A DNA stretch of 64,000 bases from assembly GCF_040802235.1 (NCBI RefSeq), contig NC_133166.1:117752991-117816990 (forward strand), in the 5' to 3' direction. Below, one piece after another: positions 13,056 through 24,991 of the stretch; positions within the stretch are counted from its first letter, which is position 1, and each line of letters opens with the position of its first letter. The notes under the pieces are model-generated. The model saw only the letters and a program-made list of their open reading frames with translations, was not told where the DNA came from and made no database searches. Made by a program: the position numbers and the translations under genes. The stretch comes from Manis javanica (taxonomy: Eukaryota; Chordata; Mammalia; Pholidota; Manidae).

Positions 13056-14640
13056 AAGCGTAGTGATTAGGACAGTGGGTGATGGAGCAGGGGAAAATAA
13101 ATCAGCCAGTGGAAAAGAATAGCTAGCCCAGAAACAGACCCACACATCAGAGAAACCTGCAGAGAAGCACTGCATATGATTGGATAAAGCATAGACTATT
13201 CAATAAATAGCACTGGGACATCTACTCACCCATATGAGAAATAAAATGCAATCCATGTTTCAACCTTAAACAAAAACTAACTTCTGCTGAAAAGGGTAGG
13301 ATATAAGACATAAAAATGACTAACCAAGAAAGGAACATTGATAGAGTTTTCTGATTTGAAGTTTTTAAATTTCTGACCATCTGTTTAACTATAAATAAGG
13401 TGAAGAGTAAAAAAAGGTATTTGCAAGGATTTGTATCCAGCAGTTATAAAGAACTTCTGGAAATTGATTAGAAAAAGGACATCTATTTCCATTAAGGCAA
13501 AATAACACAGAAAATAACATCCCAAAAGTGTAAAAGTATTTTAAAATATCCTTAAAAGCACCAAAAAGCTGGAATAAGGGAAAACTAGGTAAACCATCAA
13601 TGGGAAATCAGGAACCCAGGGAAGTAAGCAGAGCACCTGAGCATCAAGGTAAACACTGTAGATGACGGGAAAGTTACGTGCATCCTTTTTGACCTCAGAA
13701 TCAACTGTTTAACATGGTCTGGGGAGTCCTGGCCAAATCTGTTCTAGGAAGAAAGGAAAAGAAATAAGAAATTTAAGTGGGAAGTGTTTAAAGTGTCATT
13801 ATTTAGATAGAATATGATCATCTACCTAGATAAACCAATAAAATCAGTAAGTAATTTAAAATAATAAGAGAGGTCAGCAAGGATGCTGGATACAAAATCA
13901 AATTACCAAATTATCAATGACAATAAACTAGTAACAATAATCTAGAGAAATAATCTAGAAAAGAGTCTAGAAAATCTTTAAAAATTAAGATGCCATTCAG
14001 AATAACACCAAAAGCTATCAATTATTAGGGAATTACTACAGAACACCCAAAACTTCCAAGAAGAAAATTCTTGAAACTCTTTTAAGATCATTAAGATTAT
14101 CTTAGTAAATGGAGAGACTCTTGTCTACAATGACATATTATAAAGATGTCCATCCATCCCAAGTTAATTTATAGAAATGCAATGGAATCTAATAGAATTT
14201 CAGTTAGATTCTTTTTTTAGGAATTCCAAAAACTTACTTTAAAATTTATATGTTAGAAAAAAGACCATAATTGTTAAGTCAATTTTGAAACAGGAAAACA
14301 AAGAGGAGAGACTCACTCCACCATCTATTAAAACATACAACAAAGCCATTGTTCTTGGTGCAAGAAGAGACAAATAGAATTAAAGAGAGGGCTTGGAGAC
14401 AAATATAAAAATGGAGATTAGAGATAGAGATAGAGGGCAGGGGGGGAGGGAAGATATATGACAACTATATCAAGTTGATTATATCGAAAAGTACTTCTGC
14501 TTATTGAAGGACACAATGGAAAAATTTTAAAGACAGCTGACAGACTGGGAGAAGATGTTTGCAAGATTTAACACCAACAAAGTTCATATTAAGAATATAC
14601 ATGAAACTCCTATAATCAACAAGAGAAAGAAAGAAGCCTA
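13056..14640 (+). repeat. Old L1 (L1M-type) fragments
   Basis: Decayed ORF2-derived sequence in the sense orientation. 13060-13330 matches the block containing 'cccagaaacagacccacaca'. 13830-14640 matches an earlier ORF2 segment ('aagatgccattcagaataac', 'acatattataaagatgtcca') and then the downstream block, so at least two old fragments are present. No intact frame. Confidence 0.6.
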
Positions 14641-14920
14641 GTAAAAGCGTGGGCAGAGATGGGCGGGAAGGGAGGGATAAGGGGAAAAAGGGGCATTAGG
14701 ATTAGCACACATAAGGTAGCAGGGTGGGGGGACACAGGGAAGGCAGTATAACACAGGGAAGACAAGTAGTGACTGTATAGCATCTTACTACGCTGATGGA
14801 CAGTGACTGTAGTGGGGTATGTGGGGGGGACTTGATAATGGGGGGGAGTCTAGTAACCATAATGTTTCTCATGTAATTGTATATTAATGATAACAAAATA
14901 ATTTAAAAAAACATGGGTAG
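14641..14920 (+). mobile_element. L1 3' UTR insertion (same subfamily as 10.1-13.1 kb copy)
   Basis: A severely 5'-truncated L1 consisting only of the G-rich 3' UTR and A-rich tail, sharing the signature catcttactacgctgatgga with the copies near 12.9 and 58.35 kb. It interrupts old L1 sequence. Possible target duplication of about 10 bp (gcgtgggcag / acatgggtag) differs only by transitions, so it is weak evidence. Confidence 0.75.
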
Positions 14921-15640
14921 AAAAAAAAACGAATGGGCATTTTAAAGACAATGAAACCCAAAAGGTTAACCACATGAAGAATGAGCTCATCGGTTTGCAC
15001 ACACTAAACTGACATTATAAAGCTGGATAATGCCAAGCATTGGTGGCCACAAAAGAATTCAGGACCCCTATATCTCCACACGGCCACTGGTGGGACTGAA
15101 AGTTGTTGCCGCCATTCTGGACAGCAACTGGCAGCACGCACGCACGCTCTCACACACACACACAGTGACCCAGAAACTCCCTGGATTTGTATCTCAGAGA
15201 GCTCACAAAGGCCGCTGAAGGCACGTACAAGGGCATTCACTGCAGTGTTGTTTGATTCATGGGTGGTGGTGGCAATCCAGATGTTCAGGTAAACTCTAGA
15301 GGGTTGCACTGTGTGTGGAGCACTACGCAGCAGCAGGTAAACACATATCAGCATGGAAATATCTTTAAAACAAAGTACCGAATGAAATGAGAAATAAAAT
15401 GAGATCTATGACCTATGCCGTTCAGGTAAATTAAAATATTTGCACACAAAAGATTTTACAAGAACATACACAAATAAAAGTGGACATCAAACACAACAAA
15501 ATAATTGACTGTGGCAGGAAGGGGAACAGAGTTGGGTAACAATGTTAAAGAGGAACAGACAATTAAGGAGGGAAGTCAGGGGGTGTTGCAAGGACAAATG
15601 CTAACAGAGGGTTGTGACTGAGGATTATGATTAGTTCAAC
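14921..15640 (+). repeat. Old L1 (L1M-type) 3' portion
   Basis: Decayed end of L1 ORF2 plus 3' UTR continuing the fragment interrupted by the preceding insertion. It includes a 'gacccagaaactccctgg' block and a 'ttcactgcagtgttgtttg' block typical of L1 ORF2 C-terminal coding sequence. A short CA run lies at about 15152-15165. Confidence 0.55.
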
Positions 15641-15929
15641 CCACTGCACCTGAGGTCCAAACACATGTAGATAAAAGAGAGAGAGTGACTGGTAGGTGCC
15701 CTTGGGAAAGATTATACGTAAACAGTAAATCTGAAGGTGTTAATTTGAAAAAAAACACAAGGACAAGGCTTAAGACCAGAACTGAGGCAGGCAGGGAACA
15801 GTTATGTAGGGATGTATTAGGAGCAGAGATTTCATTCTAGCCCAGTCACTATATCTTAAACAAGCAGAACATGAAATGACCTGAGTTACAGGGTTTAAAA
15901 GATCTCTTCATCTTCCTCATGGAGACTAG

Positions 15930-16330
15930 GCTGGGGATAGAGGGCAAGGGCCAAGAGTAAAAGTGGAAAGATCAGTCAAGAGGCTACTGCAGTGGTACCA
16001 GCAAAAGATGCAAGTGCCTTGGAATGAGCTGGTGGGCAGTGGTGGTTGTGATGGACAGAGGACTGGCCTATTCAAATTCATATACTGGATGTGGGGAAAT
16101 AAGGGAACAGGAGGTATTAAGGATAATTACTAGATACTTGAGCTTGAGCAACTGGGAACTAACAAGTGCCCTGTGCTGGATGGGGAAACCTCAGAGAGGC
16201 GCAAACCCAGAGGTAGAAATGAAGGGTTCCTTCAACTTTGAGGGGACTTTCAGACATTCAAATACTGATGTCAAGTAAGAAGCTGGACATACAGTCTGGA
16301 GTTTTGAGGAGAGGTTGGCTGGGGACTTGT
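15930..16330 (-). repeat. L2 ORF2-region fragment, antisense
   Basis: The + strand matches the reverse complement of L2 coding sequence, including 'gaggctactgcagtggtacc', 'actggatgtgggg', 'cttgagcaactgggaac' and 'aagctggacatacagtctgg'. Ancient and non-coding. Confidence 0.65.
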
Positions 16331-16374
16331 CCACAGTGACACAGCAGGTTCAAATTGGGGCAGGAACCATCCGT

Positions 16375-16399
16375 TTCACACACACACATACACATACAC
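16375..16399. repeat. Short (CA)n run
   Basis: CA dinucleotides with two T interruptions. Confidence 0.85.
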
Positions 16400-17688
16400 C
16401 GTGCTCCCATCCTCCTAGTATTTTTCTCTGTTCCCTCCAAGGCTTTCTTAGAGGTACAATGAAAAGTCCTATGCATCTCGCTCACATAATGCCCCCATTA
16501 AGTCTTCCCTGGAAGAGAGAAGGGACATAAATGAAGGCAGCCAGTCAGGAGGCTTTGAAATTCTTTCCCCTTCCTGAAACAGGTGGAATCATCTGGAAAC
16601 AAAGGTGAAAAGAAGGGGAGAAGAACGCTGATGCAGCAGATAGTATCTCTGCCTCCAGGCCAGGCCCTGCTGCAGGACACATGTGCTACCACACTCCGGG
16701 GCTCCTGTCCAGCTCAGCCTCTCAACTAACCGCACCTTCCTGCTAGACTCCTGGGCTTTCCTGTGACCTGCCTCCAGTGAGCCCCGGGGTGGCAGGGATG
16801 AGGCCCAAGAAGGCAAAACCTTGCCAGAGTCACGAAGATCTTGTCTCTCTCATCCCTCCAGCCCTTCTTCCTCCTCAACCCCTGCCCACCTCGCCTGGGC
16901 ACTGGGGAGACCAGGGGAAAGGGGGATGGAGGATGGCATGACTTGCAGTCCAGAAGAGATCCCAGGATTCCTGCCCACCCAGGCCTGCCCTGGCCCATTC
17001 CTGGGCCCATGGGACTCTACTCTGGCCTAGAAGCCTGGCTCCTGCTACATCCAAAGACAAGCACACACCATCCCAGCCCCAAGGACCTGAGGGACAAGGC
17101 TGGCATGACCCACATCTGGCTCTGCAGCGGCAGGGGGAAACATGCCACCACAGACCCAGCTCACAGGTACTACAGAATCCCGCTGAGCCTGGTGTCCACT
17201 TCTAGACCCGCCCCTTAGCATTGGCCCTGACCCCCCACTTCTGGCTCTGCCTCTGATTCTACAAGCCTAGTCTTTCAGAGCCAGAATCTTCCGGGACCCT
17301 GGCCCCTCCTCTAGGCCTTGGAGCTGCCAGAGACCCTGCGCCCAGGTTTGACACCAAGGCCCCATCACCGGGTCCCACCTCGGATGGGAATGTGGACACC
17401 TGCGCAGCCTTCTCCTTCTGCTTCACCACCGCTCCACCCTCCCCTTCCTGGTCGGATGACTGGCCCAGAATGTCCTCACCTGAGTGAGCCAGGTGAGTGA
17501 GCACCCCTTGCACCCAGCAGCCCTGTCCCTAAGCCCCATACCAGAAGGACAGCGTTGCCATCAACTGAGACGGGCAAGGCTGCAGATAGAGCAGGTTTGG
17601 GCCGTGGGATGAGTCATGTCTGAGATGATTCTAGATATCAAGTGGAGCTGGCAGGCAGCAATAATGACAATGGCAACAAGAATCCTAG
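16400..17688. other. Gene-free GC-richer stretch
   Basis: Several overlapping frames of 60-125 codons occur on both strands because the sequence is GC-rich and stop-poor, but none has recognisable protein similarity. No RNA gene or clear repeat seen. Confidence 0.45.
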
Positions 17689-17689
17689 A

Positions 17690-17826
17690 TCCAACAGACA
17701 TGCTCAATCTGAGTCAAGCAGGCACTCTTCCGATACTTTAAATGTCTTAACTCATTTAATCCTCGTAACAACCCTGTGACATAGAGCTATTATCCCCATT
17801 ATACAGATGAGAGAAATTTGGACATG
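17690..17826 (-). repeat. MIR SINE, antisense
   Basis: Reverse complement of the MIR core and 3' part: ttaactcatttaatcctcgt, then aacaaccctgtgac, then ttatccccattatacagatg. Ancient tRNA-derived SINE. Confidence 0.8.
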
Positions 17827-18095
17827 AGTCTGGTGTTCAGAGGATAGGCTGGGCTGGAAACACAAATCTGGGGGTCATCAGAGTATGGGTGGCATAAGTT
17901 CACCCAGGGAGTGGAAGTGAAGATCCAAGGACTGAGCCCAGACACTCCAAAGTTTAGGGTAGAAAGATAAGGAACATCAACAAAGGAGACTGAAGAACAG
18001 CAGCCAGGTAGGTAGAGGAGGACGGAGGAGGGGGGGTCCCCAGAAGCTAAGTACAGAAAGTGTATCTAGAAGGAGGAAGTGATGAAGATAAGGCA
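17827..18095 (-). repeat. L2 fragment, antisense
   Basis: The + strand matches the reverse complement of L2: 'gagtctggtgttcagagg', 'tgggggtcatcagagtatgg', 'ccaaggactgagcccagaca' and 'aggagactgaagaacagc'. It overlaps the consensus segment also found at 16280-16330, so it is a separate copy. Confidence 0.7.
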
Positions 18096-18149
18096 CTTGG
18101 GAACCTGCAACTTGAAATCACAATACAAGGAGACAGCTGGGGTTGGGCA

Positions 18150-18245
18150 CTGGCCGCTGAATGGTTGATTAGGCAGCCTTCGGCAAGTCAGAGGACCTCA
18201 GCTTCCACATCTGTAAAGTGGGTCCTTACACCTATGACTGACCCT
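18150..18245 (+). repeat. MIR fragment
   Basis: A short segment with cctcagcttccacatctgta and a following 'aagtggg' matches the conserved MIR core. Confidence 0.5.
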
Positions 18246-19285
18246 TGTCCCCAGCCTCCTCCTGCTGAGTCAGCCTTCCACCCTATGCCTCCCCATGTCC
18301 TCCTAACATCTGTGCTCACCTCCCACCAACCTCCCACCCCCTATCTCACTAGAATGTTCTAGTTCACAGTCTATATTTTTGCCTCCAAGGGGTTCCCCTC
18401 ACCTTGGACCAGGTTTCTGTTGGGGAAAGGCGGTTGTATATACCTGTGGGGTCGTATATACTCCTCACCCTGACAACACACCGAATCACTCCCCTCTGAC
18501 CCAGCTCTCCTTTGACCCTGGCTCAGGCTCAAAGACCAGGTGGAGTGCAAATACAGCTGGGAAGAGGGAAGGCACTGTGAACCCCCAGGACTCCTAATCT
18601 AGTCCCTCTTCACCTGTATCCCCACCCCATGTATAGATGGGTAGACTGAGGCTGGGAGAGAGGCTGTGACTCCTTCTCTCCCACAGGGTTCTAGACTGGG
18701 TCCCCAAGCAGGCTCAGTCTGTACCCTGCTATACTACATAATCCCTGGAACCAGCTCGTCCTCCCCAGCCAGGCCTACACCCTGCCCAGTGGGGCCATCT
18801 CCCACTGACCAATCCTCTTCCTTTCTTCACCGTTTCCTATTCCCAGGAAGTTCATGGGCTCTGGTTTCTCCCTTCCCAGTGTTGAGTACAGTGCTGGGCA
18901 CACAGACTGTAGACTGTTCGGTAGGATGGGGCTGCATTATCAATTTCCAGGAGGTAGAACGTGCTATAGGCTGCATGCACTGTGTGGTTTTTCAACAGTG
19001 GCTACTGGTTGAAAAGTCTGGAGGCCTCTCCCTGGAACGCAGGGCAAGGGAGCAGAGGATCCCCAGTCCGGAGGGCTGAGCCGGCGCTGGGCTTCAATCC
19101 CTATCTTCCCCCAGGTGGTTTGCAGAGACACCCCTGGCTGTTGGTCCTGGGGACTCTAAAGCAGCTGGACATGTGCTCAAGAGAGAGGGCCACATGTCTG
19201 GGAGAAAAACACAGTGATACAAACTCGCCGCAGAGTGGGGCAGCCTGAGGCCCAAGCAGCGCTGTTTCCCCATCCAAACGCAGAC
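18246..19285. other. Gene-free stretch
   Basis: GC-moderate sequence. Frames up to 137 codons are open but unsupported. No RNA gene or convincing repeat seen. Confidence 0.4.
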
Positions 19286-19879
19286 CCAGCCTCCCTTCCT
19301 TCCTTCCTCCCTGCATCGCCGCCATTTTCTGTTGGGAGGTCGCCCTTCACGAAAGGGCGTCCTTCCTCTCCTAGGCACCCAGCCCCTCCCTTTCTGAGCC
19401 TCCCGGAGGACAAGGGCAGGAAAGTTGGTTCTCCGTCCCTCGCCACGCGCCCTCCCCACGAGGGCCACACGCTCCCTAACACTGCCGGCGGGGCACAGCC
19501 CCTTCTCCGGCTCCTCCTCTGCCACCAACACCCCGGGGCGCCCCAGGGAGAGACCGCTCTAGCCGCAGGCCCCTCCCCTCCCCGGCGTCCGCGGCGGAGC
19601 TCGGGCCCTAACTCGATTGTGCCCTGTTAATCACAGCGTGTCCCAGCGGCGGAGTGAACAGGCGCCTTCCCCTCCCCCGGCCCAAGGTCACTCCAACTCA
19701 TCAATCCCTGCCCTGGTCAGGCCTCCTTCAGCGCTGGGGCGGGCAGAAGGTGCCAAGCGGGAGGGGAAGGGGGGCTTCAGACCTTGGCAGAAATTCTGAT
19801 TGCCCCACAGTCCCTGGGCTTTTATCCCTTTTGGATGGAGTGGGGTGGATGCACTGATATGGACCTTTGGGGGACCTCT

Positions 19880-20100
19880 AGGATCCGGGCAAAAGCACCG
19901 ATTGGGAGTCAGCTGGCCTAACTTGGGCACCTACTAACTGCAGGACAGATTACCGAATAGTACTTCAGTTTCCACATCTGTAAAACGGCGATTATAATTC
20001 TACCTACTTCATCGAGTTATGAAAATTCAATGAGTCAAAACATGTAAAACACTGAGAACAGTGTCGACACTTAGTGGGGACTATGTGATTGTTTAATAAA
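19880..20100 (+). repeat. MIR SINE
   Basis: MIR in sense orientation: 'cttcagtttccacatctgta', 'attataattctacctac', then 'aacactgagaacagtgtc' and a terminal 'tttaataaaa' region. It sits between CpG-dense cores. Confidence 0.7.
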
Positions 20101-20239
20101 AGGGACAGCAAAATGACTGGCTTAGCAAATTCCCGGGATAACTGCGTCTTAAAATGTCCCAAGGGGTTCTCATCTAGTTAGTCTCCCAGCTGGGGGCAAA
20201 ACCTACAAACTGAAAGGCGTCAAGAGGACAGACTGAGTT

Positions 20240-20372
20240 AACCTGACTCTATGGGCCTCGGTTTTCTATCTGTAAGATGAAGATCATAACTGCGCCTACA
20301 TCATGGAGCTGTTATGAGGATAAAACTGCACGTAAAGCGCTTTGAATGCAGTAGCTACTAATAAGCGCTGCA
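20240..20372 (+). repeat. MIR SINE fragment
   Basis: MIR core and 3' part in sense: 'gggcctcggttttctatctg', 'gagctgttatgaggataaaa', 'gtaaagcgctttgaa'. Confidence 0.75.
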
Positions 20373-20589
20373 ATGAAGGGCAGGCAGCCAGCCCCTATTT
20401 CCTTCTGAGAGCTGAATCTGCACCATCCCTTGCCCACCCTGACGCGAAAGGCTGGCACTGCAAGGCAAGAACGAGGAGTGTGTACATCGTTCCTTTCCCT
20501 GTGAAGGAAAATGAACGCCAGACAGCAGGCCTGGCCCAGCCGCGAGCACCCGGCCCTCGCCCCGCCCCTCGGGGCACCCAGCGCGACCA

Positions 20590-20602
20590 CCGCTAGAGGG
20601 CG
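20590..20602 (+). promoter_or_regulatory. CTCF-like motif
   Basis: CCGCTAGAGGGCG matches the core of the mammalian CTCF recognition sequence closely. It lies in a CpG-dense core. Sequence match only; occupancy unknown. Confidence 0.4.
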
Positions 20603-22439
20603 CGGCGAGAGGCGCGAAGGGCAGCGGGTACCCGCCGAGCTGCCCGGGGCCGGGGCGCTGAAGCCGAGGACAGCTGGAGCCGAGGCTCGAAGGTCCGGGA
20701 CGCCGCGGGCCGGGAGGTGGGTGGTGAGGGGCAGCCCCCTGCCCACCGACGTACTTGCTGCCCCTGCGCGGGGACGAGGGTGTCGCGGAGAGGTGGGTAG
20801 GAGAGGCAGCGGACTGAGCCTTGACTCGCCGGGTCCATCGCGGGCCTCGAGCCTCGGTCTCCGCCTCCGTGGGGACTCGTGGACAAGGCGTACATGCCCA
20901 CGGAGTCGGGGGAGGGGCATTTCAAGGGAAGGAAGAAAAATCAGCCGGGCCATCGGCAGGGGACCCCGAAATCCGTCGTGCCTCACGCGGTGACTCCCTG
21001 GGCGCGCAGATTCAGCTAAAGAAAACTGGGAAGAAACCTGGAGGATTCAGACCTCAGGTCCGGGCTCAGGCCCGAGGTTCCTGCCTGAAGCTGCACACGG
21101 CTTCTCTCCAGCAGTCTCACGTCGGACCTTCCTAGGTCGGGGTGCATATAACACGCGGTGGAAAACTTGGGGGCCCGATGTCCGCTGACCAAGCGAAACA
21201 AAGTCGACACCGTTAATCAGATTTTTCGAGTTGATTTTGGCCATAGAAATTTGAGAGGGAAATTTCCCATTCCTCCCCACCGTCCGATGTCCACGGTGCG
21301 TCCAACTGCCAGGCGCCAGCAAATGACCCGGACTCTGAAGTCATGTCCTCAGAGGAGGAACAGAGAACGCTTAAGGACGCCCCATGGGAACGGAGCTGCT
21401 CCCGGCCCGGTCCGATGGAGATTCAGAGACTCGTCCAGGATACGTTGCCTGGGTTCCCAGCCTTCACCACCTGCGCTGGACGCCGGGCGCCCTGCTAACT
21501 CGGCCGCGAAGCCCCACCGACCAAGGACTGCTCTGCCCAGGTCCAGGCCGCGAGACGCGCCACGCCTTGGGCCACCCAAACCCATCCATTCCTGAAGCCG
21601 ACCTCCAGGCTTCGGGCTGCAGGCTGTTTGGGGCCCTCCCCCTGCCCCAAGGCTCCCAGCGTAGGGCCGGGCACGGGAGGGAAAGCGCCCAGGACGTGGA
21701 GGGGGCTTGTTTCTACGACGCCTTAGCTTCGAAACCAGACTCGGAAAACCCCGATTTCCAGTCCCAAAATGATTCCTTTGTTGGGGACACCCTCGCCCCA
21801 GCCCCCGGTGGCAAGGACTCTGGGTCTCTTACTAGGCCTGCTCTAACCGCAGCCCGGACCCGGATTCTAGTTTCCTCTTTTAAGTCTGAGAATTAGTCTC
21901 TCCCCGAGTCCCCGCTGTCCGGAAGGTGGGGGAGGAGGGTAAGGAGGCTGACGGCCCAAAGCAGTGGCGGGGGAGGCAAGGATGGATGCCCTCGGGACTA
22001 CCAGCTGCCTCCTTCCCGGGCTCCAAATGAAAGTCATCTCCCACGAACATACGCCCATTCCCGAGGGCACTGAGGACCAAGAACTCGGCTTCGCAGGTCT
22101 GGTGGGGGCCAGGAGGATCGCCCACTCCGGCGTCCTCCCAGAACAGACGAGGCAGCACTGAGACGTTACAAGCTCTTCTAGGTGTGCGCTTCTGACGTGG
22201 GTTCAAGCGGAGGGTAAGGGTCTAAACTGAGCAGCTGCGAGCGTTCAGCATAAGCGCAGTCCCAGGGCGCCCTCTCTTCCTTCCCCCACCCCCTCACGCA
22301 GCCTTCAGCCAGGATGCCAGGCCTTTGAAAAATGCTCTCCTGCAGGTCTCCGCCATCCCTGGACCTGCAGCCTGCACACCCTCCCCTGCATGGCCCCAGG
22401 CACACTGACCGCCCCTTCCAAGAAGCCTCGGGGTTGCGC

Positions 22440-22600
22440 GCGGCCTGTAAATCTACTCATCTGTAAAATGGGAATAATAATAGAACCTCCCTCAGAGCAT
22501 TGTTGTGGGAAACAAACCAGTTAATGAACGTAGAGCGCTTAACAGCCTGGCACGTACTGTAAGTGCTCAAGACGAAGTTATAAATAACGATCATGGCTTT
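22440..22600 (+). repeat. MIR SINE
   Basis: MIR in sense: 'tctgtaaaatgggaataata', 'cattgttgtgggaaac', 'gagcgcttaacagcctggca'. A second, antisense MIR-like piece may follow at about 22610-22735 ('ttaacttgcccagggagg'). Confidence 0.75.
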
Positions 22601-24470
22601 CGCTGGTAGCAAACTCCACGTTTAATCTTCAACAAATGGTCAAACACTGATGTCAGGAAGGTATTTCCAACACCCAAGACATTGATTAAGAAACAGACCT
22701 AGAGAGGGGCATTAACTTGCCCAGGGAGGTTCAAATGGGCGGAGCCAGCTGCATTCGCACCCAAGGCTTTTTCTCTCCTCCGCTGAAGGAGGCTGAGAGG
22801 GGTCCAGGCACGCGCAGGCGACCCCGCGTTCCCTAGAAGGCCTGGAGAAGTGAGTCCTTGATCAAACGACCAAAAATAGCAACCGGTAGGAGCCGAGACC
22901 CGAAGCCCTGAGCCAACCGGCCGTAGAGAAGAAAACCGGCCGAGGTCAGGCAGGGATGCCGGGGGTCGCACGGGGGCCGGGCCGGACCCACGTGCGCCGC
23001 CCGCCGCTGCTTCGCCAAGCCCTTTGTCGCGAGCAGCCGCGTTCGTGCCTCACTCGGCGGCTTAAAATAAAGACAATGTTCCCAGCCTCCCTGCGGCTAA
23101 ATCCGGCGCGGGTGCGGGGGCGGTGACAGCGCCGGGTGGGAGAGCTACTCCTGGCCCTACCTCCCTTCTCCCTTCCTGCCTCAGTTTCCCCATTTGGCAA
23201 GGGGACCTGGCCAGGTCTGGGCGGAGAAGAGTCGTACAGTCGGGGGGCGGCATACCCTTACCTCCGCGGCCGCACGGACTTAACAGAGGAAACCGCTTGG
23301 GCCCGAAAGGGGCACTCCAGAGGACGCACGGGAGAGCTGGACACCCTCCTCTCCCGCTTGCAAAATAAGGGTTTTTATTCTAAAGGGACGTGTGCAGAGG
23401 CGGTGGGAGAAGAGAAAAGGGAGACCAAGGAGATTGGGGGAAGGGGGCAAGGGAAGAGCCTGATTCAGACTCGGAAATGGATGTTGAGCGTGGAGGCCTA
23501 ACACCCCCACATTCAGCCACGTGTACGCGCACAAGCGCACACACAGCCCCACAGCGCGAACAAACCTCAAGCCAAGGACAGTCCAGCAAGGGGCAGCCCA
23601 GTCCACGCCCAGAGTCAGGGAGTGGTCGACCTCTGACCCACCCTTGAACCAGCCGGCTGACCCTGGAGTGGGAGGGGGCTGCTCAGGTTCATCTTCAAGC
23701 TGCAGTGTCTCCTCGACTTCGGAAGGGAGGTGGACGGCCTCTGGCCTCAGCGGGCTCTGGGAAGCAGAGATGCCCCCATATGTACCTGCCACATGCGCTC
23801 ACCGCTGATCCCGTGGCTTCTGGTCAAGCCTCAGGGACTCCAGGCTCTGGTCCACCTCGCTCCACTGGCAAGTGGGGTCCAGCTTGAGAAAGCCCAGGGT
23901 TACCTACCAAGCGTCAGGATTGAGAGGGGGTGCCTACTGGGGAAATGGGCAGGGGGAAAGTGAGGTGCAGGTCCCCACCCTTGACCAGACTCCAGAGCCC
24001 TGGGCTTAGCACCAAGGATCTGAGTCCAAACACCTGCCCACCACATATTAATCATGCCTCTGCTCTTTGGTTTTCTCATCTATCTAATGGGGGGCAACAG
24101 ATGACCCCAGCCCTTCCTACCCTCCATCCCAGGGCTTCAGCATGGCCCAGTGGGGAGAAGGACACGGCAGCCCTGCAGTACCCTCCCCACCCCTCCTCTG
24201 TGGCCAGCTCCCCAGGAGGTGTCTAAGGCCAGCTGAGGGCTATGCAGGACCCACATCTCTATGGCAAAGGGCCCCCAGGGGTTCTATCTCTGAGGCAACT
24301 CAACACAGACGACCGGCCTGGCAGGGTGGGGGAGTCGGGGGGGGCACTAGCCCAGCAAGGGAGCCGAGGCATGTGGGGAGGAAGGGCAGGTTCATCACTT
24401 CCCAGGTACACACCTGTAAGCCCTGAGTGGGAGTCAAGGGAGACACAGTTTGACAAGCTGGGAGGAGAGC

Positions 24471-24487
24471 TGTCTGTCTGTCTGTCT
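24471..24487. repeat. (TGTC)n simple repeat
   Basis: About four units of a TGTC/TCTG tetranucleotide. Confidence 0.85.
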
Positions 24488-24972
24488 CCCAAGTGGAAGC
24501 TGGGGGTGGAGCAAGCAGGGAGGTAGAGGCTGCCTCACTTGTCAGAATTAGCAAGTCCCACAGTTGGGCAACACACAGACACACGCTAAATACAGACACA
24601 CGTGTACACACCCTTCTTGGCTCCAGACCAACAGGGTGACACCTGTATTTACACAGGCTGCATAGTGAACATGGGTGCTCAGGGACACACATGTGCAGGG
24701 CACTCAGCAGCCCGTGGCTTGAGCACATAGTCCCCCACTCATGCCCAAAACTCAGACACCTGTATACCCTCACACCCAGGCTACTCAGCCTGGACGGACG
24801 CAAGAGCACACAGCCCGGCGCATGGGCTCGTCTGCTTAGCCCCCAGGGCGGGTGCACCAGCCCTCTGGGTCCATTCCAAGTTGGAGCCTCTCACGTGAGG
24901 CTCAATGTGTCATTTCCAAACAGAAGGAATCTAGCTCCATTGCAGCAGGGAGGAAGAGCAGGGAGTGGGGCT

Positions 24973-24991
24973 GGGTGGGTGGGTGGGTGGG
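24973..24991 (+). repeat. (GGGT)n array, G-quadruplex motif
   Basis: Five G3 runs spaced by single T residues, the ideal pattern for an intramolecular G-quadruplex on the + strand. It lies about 160 bp before the GT repeat of the candidate CHRM1 promoter. Confidence 0.8.

Larger units (their letters stand above)
19290..23310. promoter_or_regulatory. CpG-rich region (CpG-island-like), gene not assigned
   Basis: CpG dinucleotides are frequent here compared with flanking DNA, with dense cores at about 19340-19620, 20500-21600 and 22800-23290. The cores are separated by MIR copies. The region contains GC-box-like sites, a CACGTG E-box near 22989 and a CTCF-like motif at 20590-20602. Open frames of up to 224 codons run across both strands, as expected in stop-poor GC-rich DNA, and none looks like a known protein. 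It lies about 2.3 kb upstream of my candidate CHRM1 first exon, so it may be a distal or alternative CHRM1 promoter or a separate noncoding transcript start. Confidence 0.6.

Noticed and set aside
20312-20986. 224-codon open frame on the - strand in the CpG-rich region
   Set aside because: Composition-driven: frames are also open on the + strand over the same bases, there is no known domain, and the residues are the Pro/Arg/Ala/Ser mix typical of translated CpG-island DNA.
22869-22880. Possible MEF2/CArG site (ccaaaaatagc)
   Set aside because: It departs from both the CArG box (no terminal GG) and the MEF2 consensus at a critical base, so it is not reported as a site.
24300-24857. 185-codon - frame and 180-codon - frame at 25094-25636
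   Set aside because: No domain or similarity. They run through simple repeats (TGTC, GT, pyrimidine tract), whose translation gives the His-Thr and Glu-Gly-Arg runs.
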